Source: Strongylocentrotus droebachiensis (taxonomy: Eukaryota; Echinodermata; Echinoidea; Camarodonta; Strongylocentrotidae). From it: 64,000 bases of DNA. The stretch's first letter is position 1. Each line of letters begins with the position of its first letter. The stretch lies in assembly GCA_035222895.1 (NCBI GenBank), contig JAVYIG010000888.1, positions 310,001 to 374,000 of the forward strand. The letters are read 5' to 3'. The translations under genes were made by a program, and so were the position numbers. This document shows positions 1 to 10,790 of this stretch, in pieces. The notes under the pieces are model-generated. The model had not been told where the DNA came from. It did no database searches and was given only the letters and a program-made list of their open reading frames with translations.

Positions 1-1127
1 AGGTACAGGTGAAACGCATGCTTCGCTGCTAATAAGACAACAGAGGACCTTAAAGGACCTTAAAGAAGCCTTCAAATTAGTTTAGATTTCTAACTGCGCA
101 ATGCCTTGCAGGTAAAAGAGCTGGCGTGATCAATCTAAGAAACGGTGTTCAAATAGCCATTTTCTGATGTAAACTACGTACTACGGTAATACAATGCATT
201 TATAAGGAATTCCTGGCCATTGATCTAAAGTTTGTGATCAATACTTGTTCTTTGCGATGCGCGCCCAACAGCCTTTAACACACATTACTACTTTGTGTGA
301 CGCATTTACATAAAAATTCATAAGAGAATGGTCTAGAGTTATTCATTGATCTTTTGACATAATATTTTCAGGAAGATAATGGTAGTTTTTAACCCTTTTT
401 AATAGAAAACAAATTGAAGTGCATGAAGAAAATGTAAAGAAACTTAATCGGGCCATGGTATCTTTTTTCTAAAAAAAATAGGATAACAAGAACATTGTCA
501 GTTCAAATGTAAACGAATTGAAATTAATCGGTTTCATGAAGCAAAAATATTTTTGATCACTTCACTGACCAATAACAGAGGCATAACGCATCCTTTCATG
601 TGGAAAAGAAAACTGCTTTCATGTTGCTCTCGGGCTATATTCACCACAATTCTCTAATAAATGCACTTTTTTCCTGTTGATCAAAAAGAATTTCTAGATG
701 AAGTAATAAATGTGTGAGCTGCTACTGCTGCCTACAATACAGAATGCTGGCCCATCGATTTTTGATAATCGTTGTGAATTTCTGGTGATGCAGAAATCAA
801 AAAATCTTGATTACTCGTAAGAACGAGTGGGTGTACTTTCTGGAGACTTACGCAGAGACAGATGCTTACATGAGTGAGCTGATGCATGAAAACCATGCAG
901 GTGAAAACATATTTTAATAGAGGTTTATGAAATATATTTCTGAGACAAAAATAGTCAGATGATTGTTGACTTACATGAAAGGAAACATAGAAGTAAATCT
1001 TGTGAGAACAATTTAAAGGGATATAAAAGATATGAGTTAATGTCCTTCCACCTTTCAAAACACAATATAATCCTGAAGAATCAATCCAGATTGGCCAGTC
1101 TCTCCCCGCCATCAAAACCCAACCTTA

Positions 1128-1541
1128 AATGCATTCATGGTCGTCATTAACAACCAACACTCCTGTGCGGAAGTCACATGACCACAGTAATGCTATCGGA
1201 TACCAATTTTACAAATCCTAAAGTGTATATGGAAGTGGCAGGAAGTTATGCCAACCCAATTTCACCTTCTGCGCGACCAAGAAGGGCATAGCTCCTTCAA
1301 TTCTATACAGAGACTTAGCATCCTTCTGGCACTCAACGGATGATTCCATGGTCATGATTGGCCACAGAGCTCTCTTTCCACCATGTGAGCCCGGCCTTGA
1401 ATGCATTCATGGTCGTCATTAACAACCCACACACCTACACAACCCACACACCTACACAACCCACACTGGCAGAAGTCACATGACCACAGAAATTCTATCG
1501 GATACCAATTTACAAATCCTAAATAGTATAAGTGGAAGTGG
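1128..1541. repeat. Direct duplication of a ~110-140 bp segment
   Basis: The segment starting AATGCATTCATGGTCGTCATT at 1128..1237 recurs at 1400..1541, including GAAGTCACATGACCACAG and CTATCGGATACCAATTT. The second copy is longer because it carries about 2.5 copies of a 17-bp unit (ACCCACACACCTACACA) near 1425..1468. Confidence 0.8.
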
Positions 1542-1924
1542 TATAGGAAGCCAATGTCAATTGTTTGCAGGATGGAATAGGAAGAGTGGTGATAGTCATA
1601 GAAATGAAGGGTAGGGCTGAAATTGCACCATGTGATCAATGTAGACACAATGTGGCACATAGTTTCTCAGTCTACTATTTTTCTCTCTCTTCAAGAGGAA
1701 AAAAAATCATAAAGATAGACATGAAGTTGTCTGAATACACAAGAAAATGACAATTGACCCGAAAAATATACTTTCAGAGGATGATATTCGCATTCATGGA
1801 CTTACATATATAATGTCCCATATAATGCTGCATACTGCAAAAAGATTATACCATCAAAACACATGGTTTAACAAAAAGAATGTTGAATTTCATACTTTAT
1901 AATCAAGAAAAATGAACTTTATAC

Positions 1925-1999
1925 TTCAATACAGAGAAAACAGGAGCCCCCCAGCTGAATATCTTTTGTCGGCAAGACCAAGCAATCTTCTAGGAGGCA
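1925..1999 (-). CDS. Weak candidate exon 5: degenerate DFG region of the pseudokinase
   Basis: A reasonable acceptor (CTTAATCCTCCTGCAG) ends at 2000 and a weak donor (GAA|GTATAA) follows 1925. This gives a 25-codon phase-0 exon that fits the phase left by exon 4. It reads CLLEDCLVLPTKDI and so on. If it is joined to exon 4, the D of EDC falls exactly at the DFG aspartate, so DFG would read DCL. It lies about 31.5 kb from exon 4, is short, and has AT-rich codons. A chance match is quite possible, and the true exon may lie outside the window. Confidence 0.25.
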
Positions 2000-2059
2000 C
2001 TGCAGGAGGATTAAGTTTCATCCATCGGAAATGCAATCTCAAATTCATGCGAGTAAACA

Positions 2060-2990
2060 TGGATGTGCACACATGAGGCTCGTTGGAAGCTGTTTATCTT
2101 GTTTGTAGTAAGAAGAGGTTAACATTCTCAGAAAAAGGTATAAGGAGAAAGGAAGAAAAGAGGGGGGGGGGGTTACATTTTCTACCCCCCCCCCCCCCCC
2201 CCAGCATAACATGGATTAGTATTGTAGGAGAGATTAATAATCCAAGACAAAATGAAATACAGGACTAGTCAGAAGCTGTTTATCTTGTTTTTATTAAAGC
2301 AGGAAGAGGTTCTACATTCTCAAAAATAAAGGCAAAGTGAGAAAGAAAGGAAGAAAGAGGGGGGGGGGGGGTCATTTTCTAACCCCCACAAAACGGATAA
2401 CACTTGGAGTAAAAGCAATAATTCAAGATAACATGAATAGGTAGATATGGCAGGAAGAGGTTTCATGTTCTTGGTAGAAAGAGTACAGTGAGAAATGAAG
2501 CAGGAGTGAGGGGGCGTTTACTACTCCCCCCCCCCCCCTCTCATAAAAATTGGAGTACCACTTGGAGAAAGAGCAATAATTCAAGACAACGTGGAGATGC
2601 ATACACATGAGGCTAGTTGGAAGCTATTTATCTTGTTTGTGGCAGGAAGAGATTTAACATTCTCAGAAATAAAGGCAGAGTTAGAAAGAAAGGAAGGAAG
2701 GGGTAATTTTCTCCCTCCCCCCCCCAAAAAAAAGAGTTTACAGTGTACATTGTTGGTAGCAAAACAATATTCTTAGAAAAAGAGAAAGCAATGATTGGAG
2801 GCAACATTTGTGTGTGAGGCTAGTCATAAACTGTTTACCTTGTTTGTAGCAGGAATTCTTTTTCTTTCTCAGAATAAATGGAGAATAGAGAGAGGAAGGA
2901 GCTACAAAAGGGTTATACTTTTTGCAATTTTCTATTTTTCAAAAGGGGTTTCACATCTCCCACAACCCCTTCTAGCAATGCCCATTTCAA
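2060..2990. repeat. Imperfect tandem array of ~150-250 bp units with alternating G and C runs
   Basis: Five degenerate units begin near 2064, 2268, 2446, 2592 and 2808. Each carries versions of GGAAGCTGTTTATCTTG and GGCAGGAAGAGGTT, followed in most units by a purine stretch, a run of 9-12 G and then a run of C. The G and C runs are far longer than in the surroundings and could pair within one strand. Confidence 0.7.
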
Positions 2991-4755
2991 CATTTGAAAA
3001 AAGGTAGAGGCAGAGGGGGGGGGGGGAGGTGAAAGAGAAGAGGGTTCACTTTCCACCCTCCCCCACAAAAATTAAATAATAATTTCGACATAGAACCACT
3101 GAGTGGAGAAAGTTTAATAAAGGAAACAGGAAATCTGATATGTTGTTGTTGCTGTTGTTGTTCCCAGCAGAAGGAAGCTATACTGACACAGCGTACTCTT
3201 TTTTGTATTCTTCTTTTCTTTCTTTTTTCCTTTTACTGCAAGATTTACAACCAAATAAAATTACATGTACTTTTCTATGCTCCTATGTTAAGCATACAAA
3301 CAGCATTTAAAAACGATGCAGCATCAATGCATTTTTGCTTTAAACTTGTTTAAACTATAAGACAGAAAAACAATTTTCTCTTCTCTGAAGTGATGTATTA
3401 ACTATGAAGGGGGTGGTCTTGTTCAATGATGTAACATTTCAGATCTGTTTACTTTGACTTGCCACAACATTTCCTGGAATTATTTTGTTTTGGGGTAAAC
3501 AAATCAAGCCACAACCTCATTTCCAAGAAACACCCACAAGGGGAAATGTCAATACCTTATTCTTATTGTGTAGACTATAGAAACTATGTCCTGAATACTC
3601 AATATCCAATGGTACAGTCCAGACCTTTCGAGGTTATCTCATGATATGCACATCTTGAAAATTATTCTGACTATTTTGTGACCTTATTATTTGTAGGTGC
3701 AGGTAAATAGTGAGCATATCACCCCCCAAAAAGAACCACCTATTGATGCTATATTTTATGAGCTTCAAAGCAATATACTACACAAAGAATTCTAATCACA
3801 TGTACAATACAGTCACATTCTGAAGGAAAAAAGTACTTAACATTTTTTTAAGGGGTAACCTTGTTGGTTTCTACATTTTGTATTACTTTCATTTCCACCC
3901 ACTTTCAAACCAGGAACTTTTGTAAACTGCCATTTTCATGGCAAGAAACTTCATGAATGGCAAAAATATATCAATTGTGATTCAAATACTTTGTGGCAAG
4001 AAACTTTTACACATAATTATGAACCACTCGTGAAATTCACAAACACATCATGCATGCAATAGTTTTCTACTTTCACAACATACAAATAATTTTTTTTTTA
4101 AAGTTTCTACTTTTACAACTTATACTTTCCTGTTATAGTAATGGTCTTTTTTTGTTTGACAACATAAAATGAAAAAAACAATAATAGTCCTGGTATCTCA
4201 ATCGAAACAAATTACAAGCAGTGTTACTCCGCAGACTCTTCCTTACCGGTCCCCTTTCCTGTCATAGCAGGATATGTTGTAAACCAGCAGTTGATATAAA
4301 ATGACCAATTTCGTACAACTGCAGGATGTGGTGGTCTGATTTGACCAAAATCTGCTAACGTTTTGAAGTGAACGCACTTACAGAGTGGTCAACAACACAA
4401 GATTGGTTACTTTAATTAGTTCTCCACTCCTTCACATTATTTGGATCAAAGGGAGTATATTGCACATTGAATCCTTTAAAGTTGAGTACACAAAGATATT
4501 GTTGCTTGATACCAAATCACTATCCATTACACTTCACCACATATGTTAGTTTTACTTGTAAAGTGTACCCTTAAAAAGTTATTTTTGTCCTGTTTTGGGG
4601 GGGAATGTTTTGTTTTGTTAGTTTTTTCATCGTTAGTTTTTTCATCGTTGTTTTTTGTTTGTTTGTTTGTTTTTAAGTCAATATACTGTGAACAGACTTG
4701 TTTCAAAAGAGTCAGTACCAGACATTAAGTTTGGCACAGAAGTCATCCTCCCCCC

Positions 4756-5058
4756 CCCCCCCCCCCGTAAAAAAAGAAAGCAATATTATGTTATTAAATA
4801 CTAGAAGTCAATTACATTGAACATATATGCTCTATTTGTCATATAATTCATTCTCTGTTTCTTTTTGCCTCTCTCTGTTGGTGTCCCACTGTCTGTATCT
4901 CTATGAAAATAAGTGATTTCTTTGTCTCTGTTTGTCTTCTTGTCTCAATATCTTTTTGTGTGTTTTTCTCTCTCTCCATTTGACATACTCCTATTTTCCT
5001 TCTCTTTACCTTCTCTGTCTCCAACTCTCTCTTTCTGCCGTTATTTTTGTTCTCTCTC
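4756..5058. repeat. C homopolymer and CT-rich low-complexity tract
   Basis: A run of about 17 C lies just after 4748. A pyrimidine-rich tract with many CTCTCT groups spans about 4850..5065. Open frames here come only from the skewed composition. Confidence 0.6.
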
Positions 5059-5394
5059 TCTTTCATACACATAATAACTACATGTCACCCTATCCCTAAG
5101 CATTTCACCTAGGACTGGCTAACATATGAAGCAGTAATTACCACATCATTAACATCTGTAGCAGTGATTACTGCTCATTATCGCTCTACATTTTTGTCCG
5201 GTGACGGCCCGGTTGATCGACATGCACCACCTACGACTACGCTCCCCTGAGCATTTATTATCGAGATGACGGCTACGATAATGATTACAGTCCATCTCCA
5301 GATGAATTTTGCGGGTGCAGAACTAATCAATCTCAAATCAGTATGTTGCTCATTTGAAAATGTGCGAATAGCCCACGGGAAATCTGGTCTGATG

Positions 5395-5840
5395 TTATGA
5401 AAATTTACAACGTCGTCTAATCTTACATTTTTATTTCTACAGTATCATTTGGTAAGAGGCAAAAGGGCATTAACAGATAATATTTTTCATAGGTTTATGA
5501 AGAAAGATAATGTCCTACAATTATAATGTTACATTAGTATATCTTCTGAGAGTCGTTGGCTGAGAGTCAGGAGAGCACCAATTCATACCATTTTTCTTAG
5601 GTTATGATAATAATTGGCAGTGCGTTCCAAGAAATCTACTCTTACATTTTGGATAGCTTCTTCAATATTATGCGTTAATTGACAGTCCCAAGGATACTAA
5701 CTCGTATCATTTTCCTAAGGGTTGTGAAAATTGCCAATGTCTTCCTTCAACTCTCATCTTAAATTTGTATCTCTCCTTCAATATCCTCTGCTGAGAGCCA
5801 GATGGGTGTTAACTCATTTCATTTAGAGTTATAAACATTG
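5395..5840. repeat. Degenerate ~130 bp tandem units containing CTGAGAGCCAG motif
   Basis: Phrases such as TATCATTT..TAAG, followed by TTATGA and CTTACATTT, and GCTGAGAG(T/C)CAG recur about every 130 bases (near 5395, 5490, 5560, 5680, 5800). GCTGAGAGCCAGAAGGG-like words also recur at 30950, 38775 and 46500, so this is a dispersed family with local tandem copies. Confidence 0.45.
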
Positions 5841-5850
5841 ATGAAGTAAA

Positions 5851-6065
5851 GAGGCGCGATGGCTCAGTGGTAGAGCAGTTGTCTCATAGCCCGGAGGTCT
5901 GGGGTTCAAATTCAAAACCATGTTGATGCACTAGTGCCCTTTGGTAAGGCATTAATCCTCATTACCAAGTCCCTTGGAAAAGACTTAAAGCCGTCAGTCC
6001 CCTTGTTGCTTACATAGAAGCATATACACATGCCTTCTTAGCAGTCATGTAAAACAAACAGAACA
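5851..6065 (+). mobile_element. tRNA-derived SINE, copy 1
   Basis: The head has the look of RNA polymerase III boxes: TGGCTCAGTGGTAGAGC (A box) and GGGTTCAAATTC (B box) about 35 bases apart. A body that includes GTGCCCTTTGGTAAGGCATTAATCC follows, ending near TTCTTAGCAGTCATGTAAAACAAA. The same body occurs at 49591..49800, which shows a dispersed family. It does not fold as a complete tRNA, so it is a SINE and not a tRNA gene. Confidence 0.85.
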
Positions 6066-7799
6066 AACAAATGTATTTCTACAAATTTAGACAAATCTTG
6101 GAACTTAATTTAATCCATTTACATGTAATTGTCTGATAAGAGACAGATTAATGCTACTCTATGTAAATGTATACCCTTCTGCCTCAAAGCTGACAGTTTC
6201 TCATATCACTTCTAAATGGAGCTAACGCCCTTCTCGCTCTAAGCATGTGATAAGTGCGTAGTAGCATGCAATGTGATACTAGCTAGAGGAACAAGAAGAC
6301 ACTGAATCAATACGGACACACGATGCCTCCCAAACAAAAACATGGAGACATCGTCGTTCCTCTCAAAGATTATTATCTTCCAACACTAGCATCCATCCAT
6401 GAGGAACAAGTAATATTAAAACTACAAATCAGCCCACGACACTCTCGGATTTCTCTCTTAAATATACAATTTCTTCTTCTTTGTTTGTTTGTTCTCTTCG
6501 CCTTGCCAGAGAGCTTACTCGAATGACGAAATGATTTTGAAAATGTACATTATTGTGTCATCCGTAGTAGCCCGCGGTGATTTAATCCATCAACATGGAA
6601 TCGAATATTCATTTTAATCTTGAGGAAAAGTATCAAATGATATAAAGTCACTGATAAAGCTACTTGTTAAAATTGCTTGGCTACAAATGGTTTCTTTCTC
6701 TTCCTTGTCTTCACTTTTTTAATCCTCACTGCACTAGACTGAGATGAGAACTGGGATAGGAAAAAAACGAAAACATTAATAAATGTGCATCCAAGAATCC
6801 TATTGCCATTTTGATGCCTGATTTGGTTGTAGTGATTCTAGAATCTCATTTAATTTTTCATGTCTGAGAATGTTGATATTAACCTTTATAATACACCAGA
6901 AAATTTCAAATCATTCTGTCTGTTCAAAAAAATAACTGTCCGTGCAAATAACTGTCATTTATTTTATATCAAGAGGATTAATTCAAGTCTCTATCTTCAG
7001 TATCCATGTACAATGACAACCATTTTAATTGAATTTGATTTGATTATTCATGAAGAAATTTGTAGGAAGCATAATATAACAAAGAGATAAACAACATATA
7101 CATATTTTGATAGGAGACACTACGATCCATTCAAGTTCCAAGATCACATTCAGCATCACCAGCTGAAACCAACCAACGACAGAAGAAGAAAAAAAGAGAG
7201 AAGGAGGCATCCAAGAGATGCCTGGGAATCCAATTGAAACCCGTTCATTCATCCCCCAGTCCCATTCACTACGTTTGGAGTTGGCATCGTACCTGAATCA
7301 CAATGGGTGCCTCACACAACGTACACCACCAAAGCACTCTAATTTGTTAGCCATTTGGCTTTAGAATTAAGTCTTAATCACCCACTAGTACAAATGGACC
7401 TTGGTCGACGGCTAACCACAGTCAAAGAAAAGGGCATTCGTACAAGATTTCTAGATGATGACTGTAATTGTTGTTCCGCCAAAGCCGGTGGGTGACTCAC
7501 GCTGTAAATAAAGGCAATTGCAGATATTGGTGGCAATTAAAACATGCGCTCCTTATTTGATATGTGATATCTTGCCATTAGTTAATCGAGAAACATTTCT
7601 GAGACTTGTGCCTGTAATTTACTGTAAGTCAAGGAAAATGGAGAACTGCGCTATTGAAACTGCCCTTAGTAGACTGTATATTCATAAGAATTAGCATTTT
7701 ATCTTTTACCTTTTTTAATATCTCACACAAAAAATATAATGCCAACATCATTTTTCCCCAAATCAAATCATATATTCTTAGATTATCTGCGACAGACAC

Positions 7800-8210
7800 C
7801 TACCGGTATGCATGCACATGTATAACATTCTAGCTACCGTATATGTATACGTTGTTTATGCATGAGTCTATACATTCATACATCAATTTTATTTTTAGCA
7901 AAACATAACAGGTCATCTCAAAGACCAATTCTATTAAATAACTACGCTTACAAGTGACAGTTCAAAAGGATAATTCATTATAAATAATGATTTATCATGA
8001 ATTATTATCGTTCAATTACATTTAGTCAGTACAATTATCGCAAGACAAAACTATATATGTGATAGTACACCTTTAATGTCCTAATACTGATTATGCATGC
8101 TTCTACATTCACCCATGATGTACATGTGTAGCAAACTAAGTCATCTCAAGGACAAATTCTATTGACTAAATGGTCGTATGAACGACACCTTCAAGAAAAT
8201 CATTCATATA
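7800..8210. repeat. Imperfect direct repeat of ~150 bp
   Basis: GGTCATCTCAAAGACCAATTCTATTAA near 7911 and AGTCATCTCAAGGACAAATTCTATTGA near 8141 sit in similar contexts, both preceded by GCATGC-type words and CATTCA. They are diverged copies with no coding signal. The rest of 6066..8525 shows only AT-rich sequence. Confidence 0.4.
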
Positions 8211-8456
8211 AAGTGTGTAGGCGTGCAGTGTCCTTTGCCTCTCTTATAATCCAAGCTACTGCAATCTTGAATTTCACTTTCATTCTTGACAGAACTAGAT
8301 TAAAAATGTGTCAGTGATAAATGTTGGTATATCTGGACTTTTCAAGCCAGTTTTTGTTTCCTTTTACTCATATTAATTATCCTATGTATGTTTGGTAGAA
8401 CAAACAAAAACTGAAAATGACAAAGGTTTAGTTGCAAGTATCAATGAATTATTAAA

Positions 8457-8981
8457 TTAACAGTTCTTTACAATAGTCCCTTCATATTCAATAATATTTT
8501 GAATTGATCTCACATCTGTTTGAAGTACAGTCAAACCTGCCTTAGTGACCACCTGTCTACAAAGACCACATTTTTTTGTTTCCCTTGAAAATGGTTTCTC
8601 ATTGAAACATCTACTAAAGTAACCTGTCTACGAAGACCGCCTGACCCTTCGGCGGTCACTATAGACAGGTTTGACTGTATCTCTATATCATCATACACAG
8701 AATCCAAAAAGTCATCAAGGGAGATGGGGACACATTTAAGGGGGACAACTGGTTCTTGTGGTCTCCCAGGTATGCGGAGCGCAATCTCCATCACACCCCT
8801 GCCGTTCAATTCAAGAGTAACAGAAAGTGTGTCAAGTGGAACGGTAAACATGCGGACAGCCACCTTTTGCTAGCTTTTTTGTCAATTTGCAAAACATTAG
8901 TCCATCCACTGGGACCATACACCATTTTCATTGGGTGGGTTTCTGTTATCCTTTCACCACACGACCCATTGAGAGGGTTGC
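8457..8981 (-). pseudogene. Broken unrecognised coding remnant, interrupted by a MITE
   Basis: Reading the minus strand downward from about 8981, one frame gives CNPLNGSCGERITETHPMK and continues through GPSGWTNVLQIDKK to about 8862. There the coding-like signal shifts frame and continues as VAVRMFTVPLDTLSV through ISLDDFLDSVYDDIE to about 8682. A MITE (8526..8679) interrupts at this point. Beyond it, an open frame of 20 codons ends at TAA (8459..8457). If one TA is kept at the target, the frame runs straight through. I do not recognise the family. It may be an old gene fragment or transposon protein. No convincing splice sites flank it, and the frame change argues against function. Confidence 0.4.
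8526..8679. mobile_element. MITE, TACAGTCAAACCTG family, copy 1 (TA target)
   Basis: Inverted ends TACAGTCAAACCTG and CAGGTTTGACTGTA enclose about 150 bases with internal TGTCTACAAAGACCAC and GGCGGTCACTATAGACAGG. TA at each edge fits a Tc1/mariner- or pogo-type target duplication. Related copies lie at 30409..30578 and 41193..42118. Confidence 0.85.
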
Positions 8982-8983
8982 AG

Positions 8984-9157
8984 AGTGTACAGTACCAGAG
9001 CTATCTGTACACAGAGTTTGGCCAACCCAGTTCGAGTTGGACACAATATGGCGACTACTGCTTTGTTGGGCAAGCACAAAACAAAAAAATATATGCCATG
9101 TTGTGACCCAGTGAAACCAAGTTGGCCAAACTCTGTGTATAGATAGCTCTGTACACT
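8984..9157. mobile_element. MITE with ~37 bp inverted ends
   Basis: AGTGTACAGTACCAGAGCTA at the left, leading to CAGAGTTTGGCCAAC, is mirrored at the right by GTTGGCCAAACTCTG leading to AGCTCTGTACACT. The left end has a 4-base insert. The interior is unique and non-coding. Confidence 0.8.
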
Positions 9158-9522
9158 TTAACTCCTTGATACTTATAGCATGATCACAACTCTTCTGAAA
9201 AAATCAACGAAAGGGACTTTTAGTAGCCTTTTGCATCACCTATGGAAATGTGCGAACATTTCAATGGCGTAGTACCTAATCTAAACAAGAGTTCTCTGGG
9301 ATATACAATAGGGTTTTGAAATTGCCCTTGAGTTGATTTTTTTCCAACAAAAGTTGCGACCCTGATACTTGTATCCTAGTAACATTGATGTGACTGGCAC
9401 AACATTGACTATGGATGGGACCAAAGGGAAAAATATGTCACATTGCTAATGTTTGTTCATTATCAGTTCAGTTGGTTTTGAGTTGGTATGGGAGTGTGAC
9501 TGAGGGATACGATGTGTGTTTA

Positions 9523-9670
9523 GGGCCCTGTTTCATAAAACTTGATATCAATAACAAGTTACAAGCTACTGTTATAAGCTACTGAAATCCTTGCTTCTGA
9601 TTGGTTATCAGCATATTTGTCACTGATTTTTGTCATTTGTCATTGAATAAGGCTTTGTGAAACGCCCCCC
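9523..9670. mobile_element. Small MITE with GGGCCCTGTTTCATAAAAC end
   Basis: The left end GGGCCCTGTTTCATAAA and right end GGCTTTGTGAAACGCCCCCC are imperfect inverted repeats. They resemble those of the 16722 and 54975 elements. The interior ACTTGATATCAATAACAA also occurs in the element at 33211. Confidence 0.65.
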
Positions 9671-10454
9671 AGGTCTTTTACATGTTTAACACAGAGGATT
9701 GAACATAATAGAGCAATCATTTATCAAACATATTCCTTTTTAAAGGAGATGGAGGTAACATTTAAGCATCAAGAACAACTTTTAATCTGTCTTTAAACAT
9801 TCTGAAAATGGTTTCAAGCACTGATCAAACGATTTTAAGCCGTTTAAATTAATGTAAATCCCTACTTGTCAAAATATCTTGCAAATAGAGTCCCCAAAAC
9901 TTCAATTGCACCATCATATGTGGCTTTACAAGAGAAACTAGAAATTATGAAATCTACAAGCATCTATGTCAAATCATTGATTACTAATCTGCTCTCAGAC
10001 TGGAATTTATGTTAAGTACACTTTGGTTTCATGGAAGAGATCTGATCGTCTGAGACGCAACTTAAAATGCTTTCATCAAGAATCTAAAGCGCTTCTCTGC
10101 GATGACAGCTTTCAAACATGTAAATAAATTCTGGAGGTAGACAAGTTTAAACAGCCTCAACTCATTAAAATGCACAGGCTTATGCGTTCTTAAATGGCAC
10201 TGAAAGCAGCTCTGATCTCCCCTGATCCTTACCTGTTTACTTCTATGTACTCACAAAAGGGTAAAACGCTGCCAAAGCCTGGGATAAAGATAGATTGTGG
10301 TGAGATTTGGATCATCGCAGGTGAATAGCCATCGAGGGGGAATTCCCAGCAAGGGAGCTGTACAAGCAAGATGGTATTGATTTGGGGAACATGCACTCAA
10401 AATTTGTTTTCTTTGTAACGATTCAGAGTGCACAACGGTATTTTGATGATATTA
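9671..10454. other. Unique AT-rich stretch, nothing recognised
   Basis: I see no open frame with protein-like content, splice-bounded exon or repeat here. Confidence 0.4.
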
Positions 10455-10790
10455 AGAGTTTTGAGAAGATGAGTGGCTCTCACCAAAGGTTTGTACTAGA
10501 TGAAAGTGATAAGGTATGTACATAAAAGAAGGTTTTAACAACATTCCAGCCATTTTTGTCAAAACTGTTTGTATTAGATCGATAACTGTAGATAAAATTG
10601 TTACATTAATCATGACATAAGGGTTTGGAGAAGATGAGTGGCGTTCACCTTGGGTCTGTTCTACATGAAAGTGATAAGGTATACATAAAAGAAAGGTTTT
10701 TTCATAACATTCCAGCTATTTTTGTCCAAAGTGTTTGCATGGGATCTATACTTGTAGATGAAATTGTTACATTAATCATCTTGACCCATT
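10455..10790. repeat. Tandem duplication of ~165 bp
   Basis: GAGAAGATGAGTGGC, GATGAAAGTGATAAGGTAT, AACATTCCAGC.ATTTTTGTC and GATAAAATTGTTACATTAATCAT occur in the same order at about 10458..10615 and 10625..10785. The two copies differ at many sites. Confidence 0.75.

Noticed and set aside
4250-4400. Minus-strand codons reading LADFGQIRPP at about 4344..4360, tempting as the missing DFG exon
   Set aside because: No acceptor lies at the phase-0 position required by exon 4, and the following residues do not resemble an activation segment.
5190-5450. Open minus-strand frame of nearly 90 codons containing a hydrophobic stretch (VIIIVAVISII)
   Set aside because: No ATG start, no convincing splice sites and no recognisable family. 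It is within what chance allows for this length of sequence.
5851-5925. Possible tRNA gene
   Set aside because: A and B boxes are present, but the acceptor stem and anticodon arm do not pair, and the same unit recurs with a SINE body.
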